Shown here piece after piece: positions 27,343 through 36,627 of a stretch of 64,000 bases of DNA (positions within the stretch are counted from its first letter, which is position 1; the number at the start of each line of letters is the position of its first letter). Source of the DNA: Bdellovibrionales bacterium GWA2_49_15 (GTDB taxonomy: Bacteria; Bdellovibrionota; Bacteriovoracia; Bacteriovoracales; Bacteriovoracaceae); the NCBI GenBank assembly GCA_001769855.1, contig MEPP01000027.1, positions 116,050 through 180,049 on the forward strand, read 5' to 3'. The translations under genes were made by a program, and so were the position numbers. Below the pieces are notes generated by a model. That model was not told the DNA's origin and did not search any database. It worked only from the letters and a program-made list of their open reading frames with translations.

Positions 27343-28425
27343 TCAGTTCTTAAGAAAGCCATACACATTTACCTTATTTTCACCGAAAGTGTTGCTGACA
27401 TAAATCAAGTATTCGATCTCATGATCTTTTGCCACATACTTCTTAAAATATTCTACGTTGTCATAATCGATTACAATCTGGGCCGGCATATTCACTCCAC
27501 CACGAACGTTACCAACATCGCCGAAGAAGAGCAGGAGTTGTTTATCAGCATTGAAAATTTGAATATTTTCAAAGCTACCATCGATCACATAAATTCTCCC
27601 TTCACGATCAACCGCCAACCCTTTTGGGCGCACAAAATTTCCGAATTTGATTCCCATTTCACCCAAGGTATCGAGGAATTTCCCATTGTTCTCGAATTTG
27701 GAGATGCGGGCATTAAAAGTATCAGCAATGTAAATATTTTTTTGCGCGTCCAATGTTAGACTGGTTGGAGCAGAAAGCTTCCCGAGGGTACTTCCCGGAG
27801 TGCCTATTCTGCCCAACTCCTTGCCATTACTTTTGTTAAGAATAACAACTTGGTTGGCGGCCATATCGGTATAAAAAAGTTGATCGCCGGAAATGGTTAT
27901 GGAAATAGGTTTCATGGTTGCAGGATCGCCAAATGATTTTACGTACTGATTGTTTGCACCATAGATCATAATTTTTTTTAACTCGGCGTCGACAACATAG
28001 CGTGTCCCATCACTATCAACGGCAAGATTGATTGGACGTTTTAGGCCTTGTAGTGCGTCCACCTTTCCGTGAGCAAGGTCAAAAATCATGACCTGTTTTC
28101 TGTCTGAGTCGCAGACAAAGATCTGCCCTTTTGCGGCCGCAATACCGTAAGGTTTAATTAGGGGATTGGCCTCTTGAATGGCATCCGTACCGGTATAACC
28201 TGGAAACCGATCGCCGTAGGCGGAGTTATTGGAATTGATAAAATTGGAGCCATTTATAGTGCTTAGAAATTGGATGCGAGGCTTCTCCGGAGCGCTTGGA
28301 TAAAACACAGGTTTAGTTTCGGTTCCATTGGGACGAGCGGCCACAGCGCTCTCTAGAAAAAATAAGAAAGAGGCCATTGTGATGAGAATCAGTGATAATG
28401 GTGAAATAATTTTCTTCGTTTCCAT
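27343..28425 (-). CDS. Secreted six-bladed NHL beta-propeller protein
   Basis: The 360-residue protein has a signal peptide (to about residue 29) and then NHL repeats, visible as recurrent PxxLAVDSDGTRYVVD, NIYIADTFNARIS and RIYVIDGSFENIQIF units, enough for six blades. Segments KPVFYPSAPEKPRIQFLS and GDRFPGY before the first blade and VYGFLKN at the C-terminus are shared with the two propellers at 39767 and 41525. No catalytic motif or CXXCH is present, so it is more likely a binding or scaffold protein. It sits between tetraheme and triheme cytochrome genes with gaps of 12 and 11 bases. Confidence 0.87.
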   Translation of the reverse strand: METKKIISPLSLILITMASFLFFLESAVAARPNGTETKPVFYPSAPEKPRIQFLSTINGSNFINSNNSAYGDRFPGYTGTDAIQEANPLIKPYGIAAAKGQIFVCDSDRKQVMIFDLAHGKVDALQGLKRPINLAVDSDGTRYVVDAELKKIMIYGANNQYVKSFGDPATMKPISITISGDQLFYTDMAANQVVILNKSNGKELGRIGTPGSTLGKLSAPTSLTLDAQKNIYIADTFNARISKFENNGKFLDTLGEMGIKFGNFVRPKGLAVDREGRIYVIDGSFENIQIFNADKQLLLFFGDVGNVRGGVNMPAQIVIDYDNVEYFKKYVAKDHEIEYLIYVSNTFGENKVNVYGFLKN

Positions 28426-28437
28426 CTCACTTTCCTC

Positions 28438-29076
28438 TCACATATCGTGACAAGTTAGGCATAGGGCACTTCTTTGATCCGATATCTTAAATAACTTTCT
28501 GTTGTTGTAGGTATTATGCACATCATGGCAAGACGAGCACTCGAGTTTGCCTCCCACGAGCAGATCATGGGCAATTGTGCCTCCGAGGGCCGTTACTTGG
28601 GTTGTCGGATCATGCAACTCACCATCTTCGGCCGCAAGAGCAGAGTCATACACGAAAGATACGGGATGGTGGTGTCTGAGGTTGGTACCGCCAAATCCAT
28701 GGGAGATGACACTTCCCACTCGTCCACCGAATGAATCAACCGCCACAGTACCATCATGGCAGCTCAAGCAAAGCTTGGAGACGCCGTCGGGCTGTCCGAC
28801 AGTAGCGTTGAGGGTCGTGCTTGAATAGGGAGTAAACGTCGCAACCGTAATGGTGTGATTCCATAGTGGAGAATTACGTACGGTGGTATTGGAGTTATGG
28901 GGAGTGTGGCAGACGGTACACACATTGCCGGTTCCCCATCCTCGGGCCGAAAAGTCGTGGGCCGATCCAGTGATGTCGGCCCTTAGCACAGGGGCAGCCA
29001 GCATGAGGAAAAAAAAGAGTACAGCGCACTCAAAATGCGCGAGTTTATTATAAATATTTTTAACTACAAAAATCAT
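28438..29076 (-). CDS. Secreted tetraheme c-type cytochrome, copy 1
   Basis: The 212-residue protein has an N-terminal export signal and four CXXCH motifs beginning at residues 53, 103, 180 and 206. It shares the pattern of the copies at 39046 and 40875: GSAHDF before heme 1, CHTPHN, SPLWNH, GQPDGVSKLCLSCH, HHHPVSFVYDSALA, and LECSSCHDVHN. The extra conserved His residues can serve as distal ligands, so all hemes may be bis-His. The family is common in metal-reducing bacteria. First gene of the minus-strand operon, followed by its propeller after 12 bases. Confidence 0.88.
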   Translation of the reverse strand: MIFVVKNIYNKLAHFECAVLFFFLMLAAPVLRADITGSAHDFSARGWGTGNVCTVCHTPHNSNTTVRNSPLWNHTITVATFTPYSSTTLNATVGQPDGVSKLCLSCHDGTVAVDSFGGRVGSVISHGFGGTNLRHHHPVSFVYDSALAAEDGELHDPTTQVTALGGTIAHDLLVGGKLECSSCHDVHNTYNNRKLFKISDQRSALCLTCHDM

Positions 29077-29405
29077 TTAAACATCACTCTTTGTGGCCCC
29101 ATATTTTCAACTCAATTTGTGTCTAAACCTGTACGCCTGTTCTAATATTTACGTCAATACTCTCGAAAAGATTTGCTAGCAGCCGAAGTCCACTTGAAAA
29201 CATTATGGAATCAAGCACTTATTATTCTGACTGGTGTGAACCATGAACGAATTACACAAATCCTACATAAAATAACAAGGTCACATAGTTACACTCCTAA
29301 TTGACATTACAAGCAGTCTGCGCGAGTTTCACTCCCAAAGTTATGTGTAGTTCAAGACCATGAAGGAAATAACCAAAACACCTTCACTTTCAAAGGGGAT
29401 TTTTT
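29077..29405. promoter_or_regulatory. Divergent promoter region between the cytochrome operon and the secreted-protein operon
   Basis: These 329 bases separate divergent operons and must contain both promoters. They are AT-rich. A TTGACA at 29301-29306 is a possible -35 element, but no good -10 lies at the right distance, so I do not assign a promoter. No gene, hairpin or repeat was found. Confidence 0.5.
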
Positions 29406-29951
29406 ATGAAAAGGACAAAGAGTTTAAGCTTTCTGCTGCTGGGTCTTCTCTTGGGCATCACCATGAGCGCGCCAGCATTTGCCGATTCGGATGAATACGG
29501 GGAAGGCACTCCAGGCGCTGAAGGAACACAGAAATTTTGGGAAGCTAAGGCCAAAAAAGATCAGACAAACATTGCTTGCAAAAAAAATCTTTGCAAAATA
29601 TTTTCAGTCACCGTAGACGGCCACAAATTCACCGTTTCGGCCAACCTAGGTGATAATTATAATAACGGCGGTGGCGGATCAGGCACCAATTACAACGCCT
29701 ATTATGGAACTGACGGCTCAGGCCCCGGTGCTACCAGAACCGGCTATGGTGTCGGCGTTGAATGGGAATACACTCATTGCACCAAAACCATGAATGTTGA
29801 TCAATCTGTCTATCGTGCAATCACCACCTATATGAAAGCACTGGTTAACGAAGACGGAACAACCAACCCTGCATTTACCCCGGCCGAGCAGACAATCATT
29901 CTGTTCTACACAACCGTGATGCAACTTGTGAAAGGTGCCGCTTGTAGTTAA
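29406..29951 (+). CDS. Secreted Gly/Asn-rich protein, unknown function
   Basis: The 181-residue protein has a clear signal peptide (ending SAPAFA). The mature part has a Gly/Asn/Tyr-rich centre (about 75-110, NYNNGGGGSGTNYNAYYG), a helical C-terminal half, and four Cys in the mature chain (IACKKNLCK, THCTK, GAACS) with one at the penultimate position. I recognise no family. It is the first gene of the secreted-protein operon and is small and low in complexity, as expected for a structural subunit; that is only a suggestion. Confidence 0.75.
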   Translation: MKRTKSLSFLLLGLLLGITMSAPAFADSDEYGEGTPGAEGTQKFWEAKAKKDQTNIACKKNLCKIFSVTVDGHKFTVSANLGDNYNNGGGGSGTNYNAYYGTDGSGPGATRTGYGVGVEWEYTHCTKTMNVDQSVYRAITTYMKALVNEDGTTNPAFTPAEQTIILFYTTVMQLVKGAACS

Positions 29952-29978
29952 GTCCCGAGGTTTACCTAGGGGTTCTGT

Positions 29979-32525
29979 ATGAAGTTTTTGCGCTATTTGC
30001 TTCTTTTCATCATGTGCTTGGCGGCGAACTTCCGCCAAGCTGCCTTTGCGATTGACTTCAACATGGCCCCGTTGGAATTTTCGAACCGTGCCGCCTGTGC
30101 TCTTTTATCCTCAAAGCCAACCCGATCTGTTTTCGTTTTTATTGATGCCTTTAATGCTGGAAAGGCCGGGCATGCCCGCGGGCTTCAAAGCAAAACAGAT
30201 CCGGCCGCCTTGTCCAAAGAGGCAACGAAGCTTTTTCGTATCTGGACCACTCAGCTTGCGGTAGAAATTGCCGACAAAATTACCAAGGGGGAGTTGCCAC
30301 TCTTGCCGGTAGACGAGAATGGCCGATGGCCTCAGTACTTTGCTGCGACTAAAACCTGTTTGAATAATAAAAAACAACTTTCTTGCCCTGCCATGAATGA
30401 TTTCTTGTCCGACGTCTGGGCAAGATCTCATATGCCGAGACCGGGCTGGGGCGATCTCGGGATTACCCAGGAACTTGATTTTTTCCCCAAGAGCATTAAT
30501 CCAAGCATCGGATGCCACATTGTTAAGAAATTTTCTGCCTTTCATTCTCATTTAGGAACTCAGGGTATTGATCATGGCGTCTTAACCAATATTGGTGTTG
30601 ATTCCATGACACCGGAGCAATCCCTCGACTCATGCTTCGCCTATGACAAGAACGATACCGATTCTCGGTTCACCACGGTTCAGTTAGATATGGCCGATAT
30701 TTCCAACGAAAAAGAATGGGACAAAGTTGGCTATCGTTTTTGGCAGACATTCAAGCTCTTTTTTTCCTGGGGCTGGAGATATGCTCCTGAATATCAGAAA
30801 GAATTTGGTGAATTTCGTCAGGCCTTTGCCTCATTGGCCTTCGAAGATTCGGTCATGCTAGTCCCTAACGGCTGCCGAACCGTTGAAAAACCACAATGCA
30901 ACGACCAAGGATTGGGAGTTGATGCCATGAGGGCCGCAAGATTCTTGGGCCAAACACATGCCGCAGTGATGGAAGTTCCAGCGAAGCCAATCGATATTCT
31001 TTTCCAAGGAGTCGTGAGGAACGTCAATAATGACGAACTTGAGCTTTTAAAATCTGAAAATGCCGATGCCTGGTATCGTGACTTTAAGGGGAAGCTTTCC
31101 GGGGTCCGATCTGAGATGATCAATAAGCTCACCACGGGAATGACCAAGTTACAGATTATCACCTATCTATTAAAGCAAGAGCAGCTGAGTGGCGATATAA
31201 AACAACTGCTGGAACAACCTAAGCTTGACGCTAATGAGATCTATCTGGCCTGTATGGAATTTAACTTGGCCAAAAATGATCTCTTTGACGATATCCATCA
31301 AGAAATTCGCAATATTGGAAATAGCAATGAATTGGATAGTCTTCTCAAAGTAAATATCTCCAAGGCCGTGCCCGATTATATAAAATATTATGAGGCCTTG
31401 ACAGAGACGATGAGCAGCTTCTGCAAAACGTTGGAGGCCCGTGGTGTTTTGATTAACAAGAAGCCGGACATTTTTAAGTCGCTCAATCGTTGGGCCTATT
31501 TCATCATGCGGCCCAAAGAGCGTGATGCCTATGATTATCAATGCACCAAGACTCCTGACAATATTTCCTGTCCTGAAAATCTTTCCAAGCGCTATCTTGT
31601 AAGTGCGAACACTCACCCGGCCATGGGGAGTGGGTCCGACAGCGGGAGTGGATCGGGCCTATCCACTGTTCCCAATGATATTGTCATTTGTAAAACGCCT
31701 TTGGAATGCGCCCGAACTGTTTTAGACAGCTTAGTTTCTGTTATCTCGGTCAGGCGGTACGCTCAAGCCTTTCTGCCGCTCAAAGATACCATTCAAAACC
31801 CGGACCTATTCAACACCTATAGTATGCCTGTCGCGTGCAAACTTTATGATCCGTGGCTTAAGCAAAGAAATGCCTGGAAACTATTTTTGGCCGATCTCGG
31901 CTCATCTGTTTTGTATGGTCTCACCTGTGGAGCATTTTCTGTCCGATTAGTCAGGCCTGCCGGCAGTTCGGTTCTATCTTTTCGCGAGCTCTATCAGAAC
32001 AATACGGTGGAATATGATCCTCGTATGACTCGTGAGCGTGCGCAGGTTGAGTTCGCCTCAAATCTCGGGTTCCTGTTTGGCATCCCATGTAGCGTCTCCC
32101 TTGGCAATTATGTCGGTGGGCGCGATTTAAATTATTATAACGGGCTTTCAATCGGAAGCTGTTACAACCACGGCGATACAACTTATCAAATTGATCCAAA
32201 TGGCAGTCGGCCTGATATTTCAAACGAGCACTCTCGGGCCTATAAGGCCTGTTTTAAATGCGGATTTGATCCACTTTCGGTTACCAGTTTTGCCTGTCAG
32301 AGCAACTGGGTGACAAGAGTTATTGGAGTTGGCGTTGGAATATTTCAGGGCGTGTTGCGCCTGGTTTCTAACTTGCGCGATCCCAACGACATTCCAAGAA
32401 TGACCCCTGCCAATATCAATGAAATTTCGGCCATCTTTGAAAATAATGGCAAAATCCCAAAATTTTGCCACTTTAATATGAAGCATGGTTTCTCCTGCCG
32501 CAAATCGCGCAGTCGAAACCCCTAG
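29979..32525 (+). CDS. Large secreted protein, unknown function
   Basis: The 848-residue protein has a signal peptide (to about FRQAAFA). The mature chain is mostly helical by residue pattern and has more than 20 Cys, some close together (CFKCGF near the C-terminus). A Gly/Ser linker (GSGSDSGSGSG, about residues 549-559) divides it into an N-terminal part and a C-terminal part, suggesting two domains. The segment FLADLGSSVLYGLTCGAF may be a hydrophobic hairpin. No enzyme motif or CXXCH is seen. It follows the first gene by 27 bases and is followed by the lipoprotein after 8. Confidence 0.75.
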   Translation: MKFLRYLLLFIMCLAANFRQAAFAIDFNMAPLEFSNRAACALLSSKPTRSVFVFIDAFNAGKAGHARGLQSKTDPAALSKEATKLFRIWTTQLAVEIADKITKGELPLLPVDENGRWPQYFAATKTCLNNKKQLSCPAMNDFLSDVWARSHMPRPGWGDLGITQELDFFPKSINPSIGCHIVKKFSAFHSHLGTQGIDHGVLTNIGVDSMTPEQSLDSCFAYDKNDTDSRFTTVQLDMADISNEKEWDKVGYRFWQTFKLFFSWGWRYAPEYQKEFGEFRQAFASLAFEDSVMLVPNGCRTVEKPQCNDQGLGVDAMRAARFLGQTHAAVMEVPAKPIDILFQGVVRNVNNDELELLKSENADAWYRDFKGKLSGVRSEMINKLTTGMTKLQIITYLLKQEQLSGDIKQLLEQPKLDANEIYLACMEFNLAKNDLFDDIHQEIRNIGNSNELDSLLKVNISKAVPDYIKYYEALTETMSSFCKTLEARGVLINKKPDIFKSLNRWAYFIMRPKERDAYDYQCTKTPDNISCPENLSKRYLVSANTHPAMGSGSDSGSGSGLSTVPNDIVICKTPLECARTVLDSLVSVISVRRYAQAFLPLKDTIQNPDLFNTYSMPVACKLYDPWLKQRNAWKLFLADLGSSVLYGLTCGAFSVRLVRPAGSSVLSFRELYQNNTVEYDPRMTRERAQVEFASNLGFLFGIPCSVSLGNYVGGRDLNYYNGLSIGSCYNHGDTTYQIDPNGSRPDISNEHSRAYKACFKCGFDPLSVTSFACQSNWVTRVIGVGVGIFQGVLRLVSNLRDPNDIPRMTPANINEISAIFENNGKIPKFCHFNMKHGFSCRKSRSRNP

Positions 32526-32533
32526 GATGATGA

Positions 32534-33949
32534 GTGATTAAGCTCTTTCGAAGCCACATTCTTCTCATCATGATTGCACTCACAGGGTGCACAGATTCAG
32601 ATGTCATGAGTCCGCCAAATATTGACTCACCAGAAACTCCCGCGATCGAAAATTCGACTCCCATTGGTTCTAACGTGGGCGTCGCAACGTCTGACCCCAT
32701 CGGTGTTGGTATAGAGCCGAATTCGGAAGGCTCTGGCTCAAGCGATCCCGCCCAAGATGGAATTGCTCCCTTTAAATTTTGGACTAATCAAAACAACCAG
32801 TCCTTCGTCCAATTTCAATGCCAGGACGGGATTTCTACCCCAAGCATGTGTGGGCAAGTTAAGGAAATAGGCTTTTGCCTTAATTGCATTGGGGCTAAAT
32901 CGCCCGAGATGACTGACCTTTTTAATAATATTGGCGAAGCCATCATGTCCTGTCCAGAATATGAATTTCCTGAAGATTTTAGCGGCAGACTTTTCTTTGG
33001 CGGTGAGCTGATTCCGATTGCCGCCGTTTCGCAATACAATCCAAACAAATTACAGGATGCCGCTCTCTCTGCTAAATTTACAGGACTTTGTCCTTATGCC
33101 TCGGAGGAGCCCATTGTTTTGGGGCTTGTGGATAGGCAAACAAGAGTGGTGACTCGCGTACCTTTAGTCCTTTGCGGAAGTAAGATTTACCCACTTACAG
33201 GTGCGACAATTAGCTGCGAAGAAAGTGCCAAGGAAGTCATGGGCCATGTTGAAAAAGCTATCGGCGAAAAAAATTCTCTTCAGGAAAAATATAGTAAGGC
33301 GCTTGAAGAGCCTCAGTTTATTGATGTTGACTACAATGTCGTGGCACTCTCTGATTTTCTGGAAGGACAATATATTCGATGTGGGAAAGATTCAGAGGCC
33401 ATTTGTCAGAAAATGTGTAGCTCGAAACTTTCATGCATCTTGCCCCTAAATATGGAGAAAAATCTAAAATCGATATTATCCTTTGAGACCTCAAAATTAA
33501 AAATATGTGAGGGCCGGGAGATTAAATTTGAAACGCTCCTGACCCTGATTCAAGGGGATAATACTTTTGTCTTTTCTCATCGCTCTTTGAATATGCAGTA
33601 TGAGGGTGTTCCCAACTCGGGTGATTTTCATGATTTTTCAGATATTAATGGAATCTTAAATGACTTTCGTGGAATTTTCCAAACAGACCGGGATTGGAAG
33701 GAAGACGAGTATAGGACCTTTCTTTTTTCACCCGCCTACCGCAATAAAGTCAAGGCCAAATTGGATGCATTCTGCAGACCCTCTGAAACAACATATATCA
33801 TGGGACGTGACGGCCGTGGCGAGTTGGCCCTCTGTCAGTCAGATTCTGACTTACGCGTCTTGGTGCTGGCCTTTAATGGTGAAGATTGCCAATTCGCTGG
33901 CAATCAGCTTGCTGCAACGGGCCCAATTATTGAACGGGCAGGGAATTAG
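32534..33949 (+). CDS. Cysteine-rich lipoprotein, unknown function
   Basis: The N-terminus MIKLFRSHILLIMIALTGC is a type II signal with lipobox LTGC, so the mature protein should be lipid-anchored, probably to the outer membrane since Thr-Asp follow the Cys. A Ser/Pro/Glu-rich linker (about 20-70) leads to a Cys-rich body with some 18 Cys residues. I recognise no domain. The GTG start at 32534 has AGGA upstream and overlaps no alternative. It could tether the operon's secreted products to the envelope. Confidence 0.75.
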   Translation: MIKLFRSHILLIMIALTGCTDSDVMSPPNIDSPETPAIENSTPIGSNVGVATSDPIGVGIEPNSEGSGSSDPAQDGIAPFKFWTNQNNQSFVQFQCQDGISTPSMCGQVKEIGFCLNCIGAKSPEMTDLFNNIGEAIMSCPEYEFPEDFSGRLFFGGELIPIAAVSQYNPNKLQDAALSAKFTGLCPYASEEPIVLGLVDRQTRVVTRVPLVLCGSKIYPLTGATISCEESAKEVMGHVEKAIGEKNSLQEKYSKALEEPQFIDVDYNVVALSDFLEGQYIRCGKDSEAICQKMCSSKLSCILPLNMEKNLKSILSFETSKLKICEGREIKFETLLTLIQGDNTFVFSHRSLNMQYEGVPNSGDFHDFSDINGILNDFRGIFQTDRDWKEDEYRTFLFSPAYRNKVKAKLDAFCRPSETTYIMGRDGRGELALCQSDSDLRVLVLAFNGEDCQFAGNQLAATGPIIERAGN

Positions 33950-33960
33950 GAGTGTATGAG

Positions 33961-35067
33961 ATGAAACAATACCTATTCATAATCTTTCTTCTGTCACCTC
34001 TTCTAATCGGTTTCAACACTCGGAAAGTTGTCCAATTGGAGTATTACAACAAAGTAGACGGACGAATTATCCTTCAAAATATTGATCAAATGTTGGCGAA
34101 TCCTGAGCGCGGTGCCGGCATTACGGCCGATAGCTTAGAACCCATGGACGTCTATGACCCTACTTCTGGAGAAAAATCCCTCTTTAAACGCGACCCGAAG
34201 CTGTTTACTGACATCTCAACCTTTGGCCCAGAGCTGAAGGCCGTTTGGAGTAATACCGTGATGGTCTTTGGGGCCACTGCGGATGGTATCGGCATCGGTT
34301 CCGCATTTGCCGTCACAAAGCAAGATGAGCACTCGGCAATTTATTTGACCGCCTATCACGTGATTGAAAAATTCTGTGATATTCCCAATAGGCCATATTC
34401 AGAACAAACGACGGTGGATGATAATGCTTTTTCCTGCCAGTCCCTTTATGTTTTGAATGATATCGCAATTGACACAAAAACCAATCAGGTTGCCAATGAT
34501 GGAGAGCATGCTTGGAAGTCGGAAATCGAGGAGATTATATTCTTTGACAAGGTCAGTGACGTGGCCGCCTTTAGAATTAGAATCCCAGATCAAAATAGAG
34601 TAACTAAAACCAAGGTGGAATCGACCTATGAGGTTGATCGGCCAAAGTTTAAGGATGTTAACGATAAGTTACAACCTCTGACTAAATTTGATCTCTACAC
34701 CATTGGCTATCCGTCAGCTTACAAAAAAGCAGATAAGGTCCCCGTGCATGATCCCGGGCTTATTCGCAAGCGCTGGTCGAGGGGACAGTACATTCGAACC
34801 AAGACTTTTGAGTCTGTGTCAAAGCTTGGATTCACTCATGCCTTAAAGCATGGCGTATACAGCCTGCCCGGTTCCTCTGGCGGGCCGATGGCACTCCCTG
34901 ATGGTCGTGTGATCGGGATAAATTTTTCCATGATTTTGAACCAATATTACCGCCAAAGATTCGGGGGATGTTCTCGCTTGGCGAAGGTGACCGAAAAAGA
35001 ATTGTATGCCATTGCAACCGTGAATATAAAACAGTTTCTAACGTTGATACCGGGAGATATAAAATGA
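33961..35067 (+). CDS. Secreted trypsin-like serine protease
   Basis: The 368-residue protein begins with a hydrophobic export signal (MKQYLFIIFLLSPLLIGF). The catalytic triad is visible: His133 in LTAYHVIE, Asp200 in VSDVAAFRI, and Ser306 in GSSGGP, with the chymotrypsin-fold order and spacing. An IGSAFAV strand precedes the His region as in HtrA-like and V8-like proteases, but no PDZ domain is present. The ATG at 33961 has GGAG 8 bases upstream; a GTG three codons earlier is inside that site. It may mature the other secreted proteins of the operon, a guess from position. Confidence 0.85.
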   Translation: MKQYLFIIFLLSPLLIGFNTRKVVQLEYYNKVDGRIILQNIDQMLANPERGAGITADSLEPMDVYDPTSGEKSLFKRDPKLFTDISTFGPELKAVWSNTVMVFGATADGIGIGSAFAVTKQDEHSAIYLTAYHVIEKFCDIPNRPYSEQTTVDDNAFSCQSLYVLNDIAIDTKTNQVANDGEHAWKSEIEEIIFFDKVSDVAAFRIRIPDQNRVTKTKVESTYEVDRPKFKDVNDKLQPLTKFDLYTIGYPSAYKKADKVPVHDPGLIRKRWSRGQYIRTKTFESVSKLGFTHALKHGVYSLPGSSGGPMALPDGRVIGINFSMILNQYYRQRFGGCSRLAKVTEKELYAIATVNIKQFLTLIPGDIK

Positions 35068-35972
35068 AAACATTAATCTGTGCATCGATGCTCTTGTCGA
35101 TTTTTAGCATGAACGCCCATGCCCTGCTTTCCAATAGTGTGACTGTAGGGGTGCGAAGCTCATCGAACTATTTATATCCATGCAATGCCGGGATTGCAGA
35201 AAATACTCAAAGCATTGCCAGAGGTGTCGATTACATCCATGGGGGATGGGTGGCCTCAGAGCATAACCCCGCGGCTCCGGCAGGTGAGGGCAATGCAGTT
35301 GGTGGTGAAACCAGTGGAAATATTCCAGATCCCGACTACGGCCTTTTATCGAGTTTGCTTATCGATGGTACCTTAACTTACAGACTCTACAACCAGTTGC
35401 TGCCTGAAGATACGATGTACAACTTTGTCATTGGCTCCAATCAATATGCTTCGGCCGCGGCAAAGCTTATGGTTAACCTTGCCTCTGACACCTACAATGC
35501 CGCTTACTACATTACCTTTTGTTTTAAGCCCTCAAAAAATGGCAGCGACCCTGGATTGGCGCAAGAGCTGGCCTTTGTGAGCGGAAGGATTACCCATTCT
35601 GCGGTTGGTGGAAGTACCTACAATTACGCCGAGAAATCCGGTCTGAAATCCATGCTGGAAATTAAGTGCTCTAAAGGCAATGGAGCGGTCGTCCAGCATT
35701 ATACTCCGGGTGCCTCGACGAATATTGATGTCCTGTTAACTCCTTTTGCCTCTGAGACCACGGTACAACTAATCCCGATGGGAGGCATTGCCATTAATAC
35801 CGCTGATTACCGGATCTCCGGTGGTACGTTTACTGAGGGAGCACTGCCGGACGAGTGCCGTGCACGATTTCATTTTGTAGAAACGGCCGGAACTCTGCGT
35901 CCCCATACCCAATCTACCTCTGACATCCAGATCGACGTCGATGCCACTGTCCGGGCACTAGGAGGTAATTAA
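35064..35972 (+). CDS. Secreted four-cysteine protein A, unknown function
   Basis: The 302-residue protein has a signal peptide (MKTLICASMLLSIFSMNAHA). The mature chain has four Cys (40, 153, 202, 265) and beta-rich sequence. It is a paralog of the next protein: both have NL-x-SD-x-Y ahead of the second Cys, a Cys-(R/I)-(A/I)-R-F strand, a RPH motif 13-14 residues after the last Cys, and a closing I-x-(I/V)-x-VD strand. The correct start is at 35064, overlapping the protease stop as ATGA; a longer frame upstream lies inside the protease gene. No known family recognised; a fimbrial or adhesin-like beta-sandwich is possible. Confidence 0.75.
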   Translation: MKTLICASMLLSIFSMNAHALLSNSVTVGVRSSSNYLYPCNAGIAENTQSIARGVDYIHGGWVASEHNPAAPAGEGNAVGGETSGNIPDPDYGLLSSLLIDGTLTYRLYNQLLPEDTMYNFVIGSNQYASAAAKLMVNLASDTYNAAYYITFCFKPSKNGSDPGLAQELAFVSGRITHSAVGGSTYNYAEKSGLKSMLEIKCSKGNGAVVQHYTPGASTNIDVLLTPFASETTVQLIPMGGIAINTADYRISGGTFTEGALPDECRARFHFVETAGTLRPHTQSTSDIQIDVDATVRALGGN

Positions 35973-36616
35973 TGCATCCCAGATTAGTGACCCTTTTTGG
36001 TTTCTGTTTCGTCGTTTTATGCATGTTGAGTGGCCGTGCCCAGGCCCAGGGCTATGCTCATTCATTATTCCTTTGCGATCTCAGTATACAATCCTTAACC
36101 GCGGCCAATAATTTAGGCGTCAACTATGTGACCTATGAGCACCTTGGACAAAGTAAAAGTATTGCCGCCGTGAGTACCCTGCAGAAGGCCTCTCAAAAAG
36201 TTCCCGAAGGAACCAATTTGTGGGCCGAGGCCAATCAGATCACGAGTGTTCTTTTCAACCTGGAATCCGATTATTACGGGACCGAGTATTCCTGGGATTA
36301 CTGTTATATCTGGAATCGCGATCAATTAAACGAAACCCTGTTTGCCATTGATATTAACGTGGCCACTCCTCCCGAGATGGATAATACCCTTATTAATTTT
36401 AAAACCGAATGCACCAGTCGCAGTATCCTCAATACCCTCAACACCCAGACGTCATTCAATACCAGAAGCACGTTGTGGAACATGCCGAGCAATCAGGTTG
36501 AGCTGAAATGTATTATTCGTTTCACTTTCAGAGAAGAGAACTTTTCGGTGCGAAGACCGCACCAAACGAGAATAGATAACTTAACGTCTCAAATCGGAAT
36601 TACGGTTGACCCGTAA
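35972..36616 (+). CDS. Secreted four-cysteine protein B, paralog of A
   Basis: The 214-residue protein has a signal peptide (ending SGRAQA) and four mature Cys (35, 111, 147, 180) in the same order as protein A but with shorter connecting segments. Shared elements are NLESDYYGTEYSWDYC, CIIRFTF and RRPHQT followed by IGITVD. Its start codon shares a base with the stop of protein A, so the two are coupled and likely made in equal amounts, as expected for partners in one structure. Confidence 0.75.
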   Translation: MHPRLVTLFGFCFVVLCMLSGRAQAQGYAHSLFLCDLSIQSLTAANNLGVNYVTYEHLGQSKSIAAVSTLQKASQKVPEGTNLWAEANQITSVLFNLESDYYGTEYSWDYCYIWNRDQLNETLFAIDINVATPPEMDNTLINFKTECTSRSILNTLNTQTSFNTRSTLWNMPSNQVELKCIIRFTFREENFSVRRPHQTRIDNLTSQIGITVDP

Positions 36617-36627
36617 AGGATTTTGTT

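Noticed and set aside
29301..29306. TTGACA as the promoter of the secreted-protein operon
   Set aside because: No acceptable -10 element lies 15-19 bases downstream.
34968..35063. N-terminal extension of the four-cysteine protein A
   Set aside because: It lies within the protease gene, and the signal peptide begins at 35064 behind a GGGAG site.
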